This document shows positions 7,502 to 15,204 of a DNA stretch of 31,855 bases, piece by piece. A program made the translations under genes and the position numbers. Under the pieces are notes generated by a model. That model was not told the origin of the DNA, searched no databases, and was given only the letters and a program-made list of their open reading frames with translations. This DNA is from Clostridiales bacterium (GTDB lineage Bacteria > Bacillota > Clostridia > Christensenellales > Aristaeellaceae): the NCBI GenBank assembly GCA_004556395.1, contig SFHK01000023.1, positions 1-31,855 on the forward strand, in the 5' to 3' direction. The first letter of the stretch is position 1. Each line of letters opens with the position of its first letter.

Positions 7502-8428
7502 TCACTTCTCCAGATAAATCGGGTTCGTCCACGCCCGCCGTCCCTCGGCGTCCTCCACGATGCCGCGGACGTAGGTGGCGCACTCCGGAAGCTTCATCGA
7601 GGCCTCGGTGATCAGGCCGTCCTCGTTCTTCAGCATGCGCGTCGGGCGCTTGCCGTTCCGGAACTTGATGTACTTGCAGGGCGAACACTTCAGATGCGCT
7701 TCGCCGTCCTCGACGTAGAAATCCAGAATTTCCGGGCCGCAGGAGGAATAGAACGCGCCGCTCTCCAGCGCGCGCAGGATGGAGTCCACGTTCTTCTCAG
7801 CGTTCACGTTCACCCAGCCCAGACAATGCTGCCACGACTGATGGCCGTCGTCCGTCGCCACGGCGAAGATGCGCTTGCCGCGCACCAGCAGCTCGTCCCA
7901 GATCAGGCCGTTGTCCACGTCCTCGTTGTTCTCCACCACGCAGCCGCTGTTCCAGATTTCCATGGCGAAGCAGCCCTCCAGCTTTTCAAAGCTGCGCGCG
8001 GGCGTGCAGCTCCAGTCCGGATGACAGTAAATGACCAGATTGTTCTTCGCGCGCAGCTCGTCCACAACCGGCTGATACTCAAACTGATCCTTCACCACGG
8101 CGCTCTGGAAGCGCTCGTCCTGCTTGAACCCGTTCGCCTCGCCCTCCAGGCCGATGCACACGGTGTGAAAGCACATGCCCTCGTCGGTGGTGATGTTGCC
8201 GTCCATCTCCATGCCGGGCACAATCAGCACGCCGCTCTCCGGCGCGTAGTCGGCAAAATTGTAATAGCGATGGTCGGTCAGCGCCAGAAAATCATAGCCG
8301 TGCGACGCGTGCAGGCGAATCGTCTCGCCCGGGTCAAGCCGTCCGTCGGAACGGGTCGTGTGACAGTGAAGCCCGCCCTTCAAAAAATGCTCCGGCGCGT
8401 TCACAAACGCGGCCTGTCGAATCTGCAT
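7502..8428 (-). CDS. PHP-domain metal-dependent hydrolase
   Basis: A protein of 308 residues. Metal-ligand motifs of the PHP family appear in order: HCHTTRSDG (21-29), ALTDHRYYN (around Asp52-His53), PGMEM (Glu74), IYCHPDW (His136) and ATDDGH near 200. PHP enzymes hydrolyse phosphoester bonds with a trinuclear metal centre; the substrate here is unknown. The C-terminal ~80 residues form a beta-rich extension often seen after PHP domains. The ATG follows AAGGGGG. A clean promoter lies upstream and it is monocistronic. Confidence 0.9.
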   Translation of the reverse strand: MQIRQAAFVNAPEHFLKGGLHCHTTRSDGRLDPGETIRLHASHGYDFLALTDHRYYNFADYAPESGVLIVPGMEMDGNITTDEGMCFHTVCIGLEGEANGFKQDERFQSAVVKDQFEYQPVVDELRAKNNLVIYCHPDWSCTPARSFEKLEGCFAMEIWNSGCVVENNEDVDNGLIWDELLVRGKRIFAVATDDGHQSWQHCLGWVNVNAEKNVDSILRALESGAFYSSCGPEILDFYVEDGEAHLKCSPCKYIKFRNGKRPTRMLKNEDGLITEASMKLPECATYVRGIVEDAEGRRAWTNPIYLEK

Positions 8429-8467
8429 GGAAAAACCCCCTTCGTATCTTCCTTATGGGATGCGCTC

Positions 8468-8496
8468 ATTATACTACGATTCGCCTGCGAAGGCAA
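8468..8496 (-). promoter_or_regulatory. promoter of the PHP hydrolase gene
   Basis: On the minus strand, TTGCCT (8491-8496) and a perfect TATAAT (8468-8473) are 17 bases apart, about 40 bases before the start codon. Confidence 0.85.
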
Positions 8497-8577
8497 CTCG
8501 CAGCCCACAGGATTTTAATGTCGAACCGCCGTTTTCAGCGTCCATGGAATCCATTGGAAAAAATGGCGCAAAGCGAA

Positions 8578-8586
8578 TGGTATAAT
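8578..8586 (+). promoter_or_regulatory. extended -10 promoter of the LRR gene
   Basis: TGg-TATAAT (8578-8586) is an extended -10 box. The -35 position (8558-8563) is only a run of As. Transcription would start near 8593, leaving a leader of about 70 bases that includes a copy of a sequence repeated after the gene. Confidence 0.65.
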
Positions 8587-8661
8587 CGAATCATACAAAG
8601 CGGATTCATTCGCATGAACGGTCTGCGCTTTGTAGCAAAATTCATTCGGATGTGCACTCAT

Positions 8662-9867
8662 ATGAAGAAGCTTTGGCATTCAACAATCGCGCTCATTCTC
8701 ATCCTTGCCGCGCTTTTCATCCCCGCCGTGACGGCAGAGGAAGCCCCAACCGAATACACAAGCGGTGACTACCGCTACACCCTCCAGCCCGACGGAACCG
8801 CGGCGATCGTCAAATACACAGGCTCCGCATCAATCCTGTCCATTCCGGATACGCTGGACGGATACGCCGTAACCGCAATCGGTAACGAAGCGTTCCGTTC
8901 CTGCGAATCCCTCAAGAATATCACCATCCCGGACAGCGTGACCTCCATCGGTGACGGTGCGTTCTCTGGCTGTTCCTCCCTCACGAGCGTCACCATCCCG
9001 GACGGCGTGACATCCATCGGGGGCCTTGCGTTTAGTTCCTGCAAATCCCTCACAAACATCTCTATCCCAGACAGTGTGACGGGTATGGGCGTGAACCCGT
9101 TTATAGGCTGCGAGAATCTGACTCAGATTATCGTATCGCCCGATCACCCTGTTTTTGCAGACATTGACGGCGTACTGTTTCACAAACCCACGAAAACACT
9201 GATCTGTTATCCTCAATCGTATAGTCAAGCCAGCTACGTCATTCCGGACGGCATTGCTGCCATCGGGGACAGAGCGTTCTCTTTCTGTTCCTCCCTCACG
9301 AGCGTCACCATCCCGAACGGCGTGACCTCCATCGGTGACTACGCGTTCGTAGTCTGCGACTCCCTCACGAGCATTACCATCCCGAACGGCGTGACCTCCA
9401 TCGGTGAAGGCGCGTTCCTTTGGTGTGATTCCCTCGCGAACATCACCATCCCAAACAGCGTGACTACCATCGGTGAAGGCGCGTTCTCTTGGTGTGCTTC
9501 CCTCACGAGCATTACCATCCCGAACAGCGTGACTACCATCGGTGAAAACGCGTTCTCTTGGTGCGCTTCCCTCACGAGCATTACCATCCCGGACAGCGTG
9601 ACTACCATCGGTTACGGCGCGTTCTCTTGGTGTGTTTCCCTCACGAGCATTACCATCCCGAACAGCGTGACTGCCATCGGTGAAGACGCGTTCTTTTGCT
9701 GTGCTTCCCTCACGAGCATCACCATCCCGGACAGCGTGACCTCCATCGCTCACAGCGCGTTCAGTGCCTGCGAATCCCTCACGCTGACCGTCTCCCGCGA
9801 TTCATGGGCAGAAGAATGGTGCAAAGACAACGGCATGGACTATATCTACTCCGACGCACACAACTGA
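8662..9867 (+). CDS. secreted BspA-type leucine-rich repeat protein
   Basis: A protein of 401 residues. A signal peptide (MKKLWHS plus a hydrophobic core, cleavage near TAEE, about residue 24-25) is followed by the typical BspA N-cap (GDYRYTLQPDGTAAIVKYTG). Then come about eleven 23-residue LRR_5 repeats with the consensus AFSWCASLTSITIPNSVTTI. One irregular unit (about 150-200) contains a 'DGVLFHKPTKTLICYP' segment. The C-cap is VSRDSWAEEWCKDNGMDY. No LPXTG, transmembrane tail or dockerin is visible, so it is probably released or loosely attached. Such proteins act in adhesion to host or other cells. The start lacks a good ribosome site; ATG 8662 is chosen for the signal peptide. DNA repeats of 69 bases at 9280-9770 are nearly identical. 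Confidence 0.9.
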   Translation: MKKLWHSTIALILILAALFIPAVTAEEAPTEYTSGDYRYTLQPDGTAAIVKYTGSASILSIPDTLDGYAVTAIGNEAFRSCESLKNITIPDSVTSIGDGAFSGCSSLTSVTIPDGVTSIGGLAFSSCKSLTNISIPDSVTGMGVNPFIGCENLTQIIVSPDHPVFADIDGVLFHKPTKTLICYPQSYSQASYVIPDGIAAIGDRAFSFCSSLTSVTIPNGVTSIGDYAFVVCDSLTSITIPNGVTSIGEGAFLWCDSLANITIPNSVTTIGEGAFSWCASLTSITIPNSVTTIGENAFSWCASLTSITIPDSVTTIGYGAFSWCVSLTSITIPNSVTAIGEDAFFCCASLTSITIPDSVTSIAHSAFSACESLTLTVSRDSWAEEWCKDNGMDYIYSDAHN

Positions 9868-9892
9868 CTGAATCAATAGCCCTGAGAAAAAC

Positions 9893-9937
9893 GGTCTGCG
9901 CTTCGCAAATCCATCGGAGCGCAGACCATTCTTATAA
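9893..9937. terminator. shared terminator after the LRR gene and the beta-helix gene
   Basis: GGTCTGCGCT (9893-9902) pairs with AGCGCAGACC (9918-9927). A short T-rich tail follows on each strand, so it may serve both convergent genes. Confidence 0.7.
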
Positions 9938-9976
9938 TTATAAAACAGCATTTCAAAGAGAAACCTACCCCATCTT

Positions 9977-11311
9977 TCAGAACCGCACGCAGTCCCCCTG
10001 TGTCTTCAGCTCTTCATCCGCCGGAACGCGCATTCCCGCGTACACGTCCACCGCCGTTCCCTCTCCGGCCTCGACGCGCGCGCCGGGAATGGGCGTGTAC
10101 TCGTTGCCGTCCAGAATCAGCCGCGCGCGCGGATACGTGATGCCCTCGTCGCCCACGTGGCGGAACCGGAACACGCTCCCGCCCAGCCGGCAATCCTTCA
10201 CGCGCACCGTGCCCACCGGCGTTTTCGTGCTCAGAAACACGGGCACGTCGTTTTCCACCCACACGTTTTCAAACGTGATGTTGTCCTGCACCGGCGCTTC
10301 CGAGTTCGGATAATAGCTGCGCGACCACACGTCCTTATCAAAGTGCAGCGAAAACGCCACCGGCCGCTTCTTCTGCAGATGAATATCCCGGAACACGATG
10401 TTCCGGCAGCCGCAGCTGAGCGTCTCGTCCGCCTGCGCCATGCACCACTGAATGCCGTCGTACGTCGCCAATCCCTCTTCGTGGCAGGGCGGCGTGCGCG
10501 AAACGAACGTGCGCCCGTCCGGCGGCGTCACCACGCGGTACACGCGCCCGCTATACACCACGCTGTCCGAGCGCTGCACAACCATGCCCTCCCGCCACGG
10601 AAGCCACGACCCCGCCAGCACGCGGCAGAAAAAGCCGGTGGTGTCCTCGTCGTCCAGATCGTAGCAGTCCTCGATCACGCCGTCCTCAATCCAGCCCATC
10701 TGCGGGTTGGACGTGGAATAGTCGTGCGCGTTCAGCGCGATGGGATCGTCGAACGTGCGGAACACGGCGTGCCGGATCACGAATTTCCTCCCGCGCCCCA
10801 GATGCACGCCGTCCTTGCGCCCCTCAATCCACAGATTCTCAAACCGCGCGTTTTCAAACGTGCACACCTGCACGCCGAAGCTCTCCGCGGGCAGATCCTT
10901 CACCACATAGCCCTCCACCACCAGATCGCGGATAAAGCTGAACGCCAGCTGCGCGCTGAGTCCGGTGATCACCTTTTTCTGCCCCTCCCGCGCGGGATCG
11001 GAGCACACGCCGCCGGTCGTCAGATGCAGCCCGCGAATTTCAATCTGCTCGTCCCACTCGCGCGTGTACGCGCCGCGGTTGATAAACAGATACGCCGTTT
11101 CCCCGTCCGGCGTTTCATGCCTGCGCACCTCGCTGCCCGCGCAGAACACGAGCCGCGTGCCGCTTTTTAAGACAATCGTATCCGACACGTCGTAAACGCC
11201 GGCCCTGTCGATGGAAATATCCCCGCCCATGTCCGCGGCTCTCTGTAAGGCCCGCGCGTTCTCCATGCCGTCCGCGCCCGGCAGAAATCCGTAATCCGAC
11301 GCGTAGATCAT
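9977..11311 (-). CDS. right-handed beta-helix protein, polysaccharide-lyase/GH28-like
   Basis: A protein of 444 residues. The N-terminus (ASDYGFLPGADGMENARALQ) is the 'DYGA..dG..D.t.alq.A' entry of pectate-lyase/GH28-type beta-helices. The body has short repeated turns (FENARFENLWIEGRKDGVHL, FRTFDDPIALNAHDYS, NITFENVWVENDVPVF), the parallel beta-helix pattern. There is no signal peptide, so it is probably cytosolic, acting on imported oligosaccharide, or uncharacterised. Two starts compete: ATG 11326 and ATG 11311. The promoter would put the RNA start near 11336, so the first ribosome site would lie at the RNA's end; ATG 11311 with GGAGG 8 bases upstream is preferred. Confidence 0.82.
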   Translation of the reverse strand: MIYASDYGFLPGADGMENARALQRAADMGGDISIDRAGVYDVSDTIVLKSGTRLVFCAGSEVRRHETPDGETAYLFINRGAYTREWDEQIEIRGLHLTTGGVCSDPAREGQKKVITGLSAQLAFSFIRDLVVEGYVVKDLPAESFGVQVCTFENARFENLWIEGRKDGVHLGRGRKFVIRHAVFRTFDDPIALNAHDYSTSNPQMGWIEDGVIEDCYDLDDEDTTGFFCRVLAGSWLPWREGMVVQRSDSVVYSGRVYRVVTPPDGRTFVSRTPPCHEEGLATYDGIQWCMAQADETLSCGCRNIVFRDIHLQKKRPVAFSLHFDKDVWSRSYYPNSEAPVQDNITFENVWVENDVPVFLSTKTPVGTVRVKDCRLGGSVFRFRHVGDEGITYPRARLILDGNEYTPIPGARVEAGEGTAVDVYAGMRVPADEELKTQGDCVRF

Positions 11312-11342
11312 CCTTCGTTCCTCCATTCGCTTCCTCCCCGTG

Positions 11343-11371
11343 AGTATACCACACCTCCGCCCACCCCGCAA
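11343..11371 (-). promoter_or_regulatory. promoter of the beta-helix gene
   Basis: On the minus strand, TTGCGG (11366-11371) and TATACT (11343-11348) lie 17 bases apart, with an extended TGg before the -10. This placement makes the upstream start codon unlikely. Confidence 0.75.
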
Positions 11372-11385
11372 GCCGCGGGCGACCG

Positions 11386-11452
11386 AAAAAAAGCGCCGCG
11401 CAGACCCGCATCCATTTCGCCGACGGCGAAATGCGAGTCTCTGCGCAGCGCC
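11386..11452 (-). terminator. terminator of the ABC importer operon
   Basis: On the minus strand a long stem (GGCGCTGCGCAGA against TCTGCGCGGCGC, with an inner ATTTCGCC/GGCGAAAT hairpin) is followed by seven Ts (plus-strand A run 11386-11392). It closes the operon ending at 11498. Confidence 0.88.
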
Positions 11453-11464
11453 TTGAGGGGGTCA

Positions 11465-11483
11465 GGGGGAGCGACGCTCCCCC
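11465..11483. repeat. GC-rich hairpin GGGGGAGC/GCTCCCCC
   Basis: Arms 11465-11472 and 11476-11483 with a 3-base loop. It sits between the operon's stop codon and terminator. A very similar hairpin occurs after clpX (26845-26873). Confidence 0.6.
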
Positions 11484-11497
11484 GCCTCCCCGGGGCT

Positions 11498-13132
11498 TCA
11501 GCGGAAGCTCACGCTTCCGGTTCCAATCAGCCGGCCGTTCTTCCGGCTGAAGAGCATAATCGCGTTTCCGGAGAAGTCCAGCCGCACCTTCTGGCCGATC
11601 TTATACAGCACGCCGCCGAACACCACGCCGGTGAGCAGGAAGTTGCCCACGCGAATCTTCACGGTCGTTTCCATACCGGTAGGCATGGCGCTGAAGATCT
11701 CGCCCTCGATCGCGCCGTCATCGGACAGGTGAACGAACTCGGGACGCACGCCCAGCACGAAATCGTTCTCCGTCGGCTCGGGGCGCTCCTCAAACGGCGG
11801 GTCCTCCACCAGCGCGATATGGTAGTTGAACGGGCCGTCCTTGTTGTCCTTGGCCACATAGCCGTGCTTACGGGCGTTTTCCGCGGCGATGCTGGCGTTC
11901 TTCGCGTCCTGCGCCACGCTCTCGCGATACCACGCGGCCACGTTGGTTCCGCCGCTCAGCGTCATGCGCGCGGCGAAGCGGTCAAGAAGGCTCAGCTTCA
12001 GCTGGCCGTCCGCGCCCTGCTCGCCTCTGGCTTCGATGAAGTTCACGGCGGGATTGCCCACGAAGTCGGCCACGAACAGGTTGTTCGGGCGGTTATACAC
12101 GGTCAGCGGCTCGTCGTACTGCTGCAGCACGCCGTTGTCGATCAGGCAGATCTTCGTGGCCAGCGTCATGGCCTCCATCTGATCGTGCGTCACGTACACA
12201 AACGTGGAGCCGGTGGACAGGTGCAGGCGCTGCAGCTCGCTTCGCATTTCAAGGCGCAGCTTCGCGTCCAGATTGCTCAGCGGCTCGTCCATGAACAGCA
12301 CGCGCGGATTGGGCGCGAGCGTGCGGGCGATGGCGACGCGCTGCTGCTGGCCGCCGGACAGCTCCGACGGATACCGATCCATGAACATGCCGATCTTGAC
12401 GATGCGGGACACGCGGCGCACGATCAGGTCGATTTCCTCCTTCTCGTACTTGCGCACGCGCGTAACGACCTTTCCGTCCTTCACCACGCGGAACTCGCCG
12501 TCCAGCTTCTCACCCACGGCAGCATGCTTCTTCTGAAGCGCATCCAGCTCCGCCGTCAGCTTTTTCCGGCACTCGCCTGCGACGGCAAGGTTCGTGTGCA
12601 CGCCGAAGCCCAGCAGCTCCTTCGCCGCCTGCATGGAGATTTCATAGCCGTCGATCAGGTGCAGAAGCGCGCGCCCCTCGTCGATCGTGCCCTTCTTGGT
12701 CACGCACTCGCCGATGATGCGGGCGACCTCCTCCGGCTTCTCCAGCGCCTTCAGAAGGCTCGTCCTGCGCTTCGCCAGCATGTCGTACACCGGCATTTCC
12801 TCGTTCACGTTGGAAAGGCCGAAGGAAATGTTCTGATACACCGTCATGTTCGGCCACAGCGCGTAGTTCTGAAACAGGAAACCGACGCGGCGCTTGTTGG
12901 CGGGCACGTTAATGCCCTGCTCGCTGTCGAACACCGGCACGCCGTCGATGGTAATGCGGCCGCTGGTGGGCGTTTCAAGGCCCGCGATCATGCGCAGGGT
13001 CGTGGTTTTTCCGCAGCCGGAGGGGCCCAGCAGCGTCACAAACGCGTTATCCTCAATGACGAGATTCAGGTGATCCACCGCGTAATATCCGCCCCAGCGC
13101 TTGGTGACGTTGGTCAGCTCGATTCTTGCCAT
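11498..13132 (-). CDS. ABC importer ATPase with large internal insertion
   Basis: A protein of 544 residues, MalK/UgpC-like. Walker A GPSGCGKTT (about 36-44), Q-loop LFQNYALWPNMTV (Gln88), signature LSGGQQQRVAIAR (from 258), Walker B VLFMDEPLSNLD, and the H-loop THDQMEAM are all intact. In standard MalK the Q-loop and signature are about 50 residues apart. Here they are about 170 apart, so roughly 115 extra residues (about 106-230, helical and charged) are inserted in the helical subdomain. A second, smaller insertion sits in the C-terminal regulatory (OB/TOBE) region, near AAWYRESVAQDAKNASIA. It is the third gene of the operon, 30 bases after the permease. ATG follows AGAGAGGA. Confidence 0.93.
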   Translation of the reverse strand: MARIELTNVTKRWGGYYAVDHLNLVIEDNAFVTLLGPSGCGKTTTLRMIAGLETPTSGRITIDGVPVFDSEQGINVPANKRRVGFLFQNYALWPNMTVYQNISFGLSNVNEEMPVYDMLAKRRTSLLKALEKPEEVARIIGECVTKKGTIDEGRALLHLIDGYEISMQAAKELLGFGVHTNLAVAGECRKKLTAELDALQKKHAAVGEKLDGEFRVVKDGKVVTRVRKYEKEEIDLIVRRVSRIVKIGMFMDRYPSELSGGQQQRVAIARTLAPNPRVLFMDEPLSNLDAKLRLEMRSELQRLHLSTGSTFVYVTHDQMEAMTLATKICLIDNGVLQQYDEPLTVYNRPNNLFVADFVGNPAVNFIEARGEQGADGQLKLSLLDRFAARMTLSGGTNVAAWYRESVAQDAKNASIAAENARKHGYVAKDNKDGPFNYHIALVEDPPFEERPEPTENDFVLGVRPEFVHLSDDGAIEGEIFSAMPTGMETTVKIRVGNFLLTGVVFGGVLYKIGQKVRLDFSGNAIMLFSRKNGRLIGTGSVSFR

Positions 13133-13162
13133 ACTAATCCTCTCTTTCCAATCCGTCCCGGT

Positions 13163-15001
13163 TTACTTGCCGCCGATGCCGGCATCCAGACTCGCGCCCG
13201 TGAGTTTGTTCACCAGCGCGTTAAAGATCAGGATGACCAGAATCAGAAGCAGGTTGATGCCGCTGGAGAAGGCGTACAGGCCCATCTCGTCGAAGTAGTC
13301 CAGCATCGTGGTGATGATCTTCGTCTGCGAGCACAGAAGCATGAACAGCGTCAGCTCCCTCAGGCACGTCATGAACGGCAGCAGGTATCCGCTGATGATC
13401 GACGTTTTCTGAATGGGAATGATGATGCGCAGCATGCGCTTGTACCACGGAATGTCCTGAATGATGGCGGCCTCCTCGATTTCGCCGGACAGCTGCATCA
13501 TGGAGTTCAGCGCCGAGCGGCTGGCGAAGGGAATATACTTCACCGTGCCGGCCAGAATCAGCAGAAGGAAGGTATTAAAGATGCCCAGCTGCGAGCCGAA
13601 GATAAAGAAGGCGACGCCCACGCCCAGCGAGGGCATGAGGTAGGGCAGGAAGGCGATGTTGTTCACATACCCCGCCCATTTGCTTCTGCGGTTCTTGCTC
13701 ACGCAGTAGCCCACCAGCGTGCCGATGGTGCCCGCCGTCAGCGCGCAGCACACGGCGACGATCAGCGTGCCCTTGAACGCGTTCCAGATGGTGGTGTTGA
13801 ACAGAATGCCCATGTTGCCGTACAGGCCGTTCTCGGTGATGTTCTCGCTCGTGACCCACCACTTGAGCGTGAGGTTATTCTGAATGCCATGGGTGATGAA
13901 CGAATAGTCGCCGGGGTTCGGAAGCAGCGTCTCAATGGCGAACAGGATGATGGGCAGGATGCCGGTAAACAGCGTCGTGCACACGAACAGCACCGCGAGC
14001 ACATACTTCATCGCGCCCAGATTCACCACGCTCGCCTGTCCGGACTTGCCGGTGACGGTGGTAAAGCTCTTGCGGCCGGAGGTCGTACGCTGGTTGATGA
14101 CCAGAATCAGGAAGCCGAACAGCATCATGATCACCGCCAGGATGCTCGCCTGACCGGCGCGGGAGCCGTTCAGCTCCACGTACTTCGTCGACAGCGTGGA
14201 CAGCTTCAGGTAGTGCGGAATGGGATAGGAGCCCATGGCGCTGGAAAACACCAGCAGCACCGTGGACAGGATGGCCGGCTTGACCATCGGCATCGTGACG
14301 CGCAGAAACGTCTTCCAGCGCGGCGTGTTCAGAATCGTGGCCGCCTCCTCAAGGTTCGCGTCCATGTTGCGGAAGATGCCGCCGATCAGGATGTAGGCAA
14401 ACGGCGCGTAGTGCAGCGCCAGCACGACGGCGCTGGGGAACAGCCCCCTGCACCACCATTCGGGCATGCTCGTGCCGGTAAGCGCCGTCAGAAGCCCGTC
14501 CGCGCCGCCGGTGACGGCGTTGGAATCAAACAGATTCTTCCACACCATCGCCAGCGTCCACTGGGGCATGATGTAGGGAAAGATGAAAATCGAGCTCAGA
14601 TACTTTTTAAACTTCATGTTCGTGCGTGTAACCAGATAGGCGAAGATTCCGCCGTACAGTATGGCGCCCACGCACGAAAACACGCTCAGCAGCACGGAGT
14701 TCAGAAGCGGTGTGACCAGATTCGTTTTCACCAGCCGCTTGCTCATCTTCGTTTTGCCGACAAACAGATCTTCCCAGTTGTAGGCGGTGTACTTCTGTCC
14801 GTCCTCGGCCGTCCGCGAATCCACCGAGCCCTCGTGCACGGTGATCGTATCCATGAAAATGGTGACCATCGGCGCGATGGTGGTGATCGTCAGAATGATT
14901 CCCAGAAGAATCAGAATCGTGTTCTGCGGCTTGGACAGGTAGGTTTTCACCTTGTTGAGCGCAATGCGCGCTCTGCCCGGGCGACGGGCCGCGATCGTCA
15001 T
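13163..15001 (-). CDS. fused double-domain ABC permease
   Basis: A protein of 612 residues with about twelve transmembrane segments and two binding-protein-dependent permease domains in one chain, as in FbpB/ThiP-type importers. Each half carries an EAA-type loop for the ATPase: LEEAATILNTPRWKTFLRV in the first and IEEAAIIQDIPWYKRMLRI in the second. An extracytoplasmic loop (EGSVDSRTAEDGQKYTAYNW) follows the first helix. ATG 15001 is chosen because AAAGGGGG lies 8 bases upstream and MTIAARRPGRARI gives a normal basic N-terminus. It lies between the binding protein and the ATPase. The two-domain form suggests iron-, thiamine- or polyamine-type rather than maltose-type transport; the substrate is not determined. 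Confidence 0.93.
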   Translation of the reverse strand: MTIAARRPGRARIALNKVKTYLSKPQNTILILLGIILTITTIAPMVTIFMDTITVHEGSVDSRTAEDGQKYTAYNWEDLFVGKTKMSKRLVKTNLVTPLLNSVLLSVFSCVGAILYGGIFAYLVTRTNMKFKKYLSSIFIFPYIMPQWTLAMVWKNLFDSNAVTGGADGLLTALTGTSMPEWWCRGLFPSAVVLALHYAPFAYILIGGIFRNMDANLEEAATILNTPRWKTFLRVTMPMVKPAILSTVLLVFSSAMGSYPIPHYLKLSTLSTKYVELNGSRAGQASILAVIMMLFGFLILVINQRTTSGRKSFTTVTGKSGQASVVNLGAMKYVLAVLFVCTTLFTGILPIILFAIETLLPNPGDYSFITHGIQNNLTLKWWVTSENITENGLYGNMGILFNTTIWNAFKGTLIVAVCCALTAGTIGTLVGYCVSKNRRSKWAGYVNNIAFLPYLMPSLGVGVAFFIFGSQLGIFNTFLLLILAGTVKYIPFASRSALNSMMQLSGEIEEAAIIQDIPWYKRMLRIIIPIQKTSIISGYLLPFMTCLRELTLFMLLCSQTKIITTMLDYFDEMGLYAFSSGINLLLILVILIFNALVNKLTGASLDAGIGGK

Positions 15002-15100
15002 AGCGTTTGCCCCCTTTGGCGGAGATTTCATGAGAAGGTATGGCGGGCTTCCAATCGATCCCGGCGACATGCGCGGCGGGATCGCGCTGATTTTTTCGAA

Positions 15101-15114
15101 GGGAGCTTGCTCCC
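15101..15114. repeat. small hairpin GGGAG/CTCCC upstream of the permease gene
   Basis: GGGAG-CTTG-CTCCC forms a short hairpin in the binding protein-permease intergenic region, between the larger GC hairpin and the permease start. Function unknown; it may help RNA stability. Confidence 0.4.
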
Positions 15115-15140
15115 CCGTCCACCGGCCTGTACCCTGACAA

Positions 15141-15179
15141 GCCGGGCGGCGCGCCGGTCAGAGCCGACGCGCCGCCCGC
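15141..15179 (-). promoter_or_regulatory. strong intercistronic hairpin after the binding-protein gene
   Basis: GCCGGGCGGCGCGCCGG (15141-15157) pairs with CCGACGCGCCGCCCGC (15164-15179) across a short loop, with no T run on the minus strand. In ABC operons such hairpins between the binding protein and permease genes protect the upstream message and allow partial read-through, raising binding-protein output. That role is inferred. Confidence 0.65.
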
Positions 15180-15204
15180 AAAGGTTTACGATTGTCAGCG
15201 CGGA

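Noticed and set aside
9280..9770. CRISPR-like repetitive array
   Set aside because: Units are 69-base coding repeats with no unique spacers; they encode LRR repeats.
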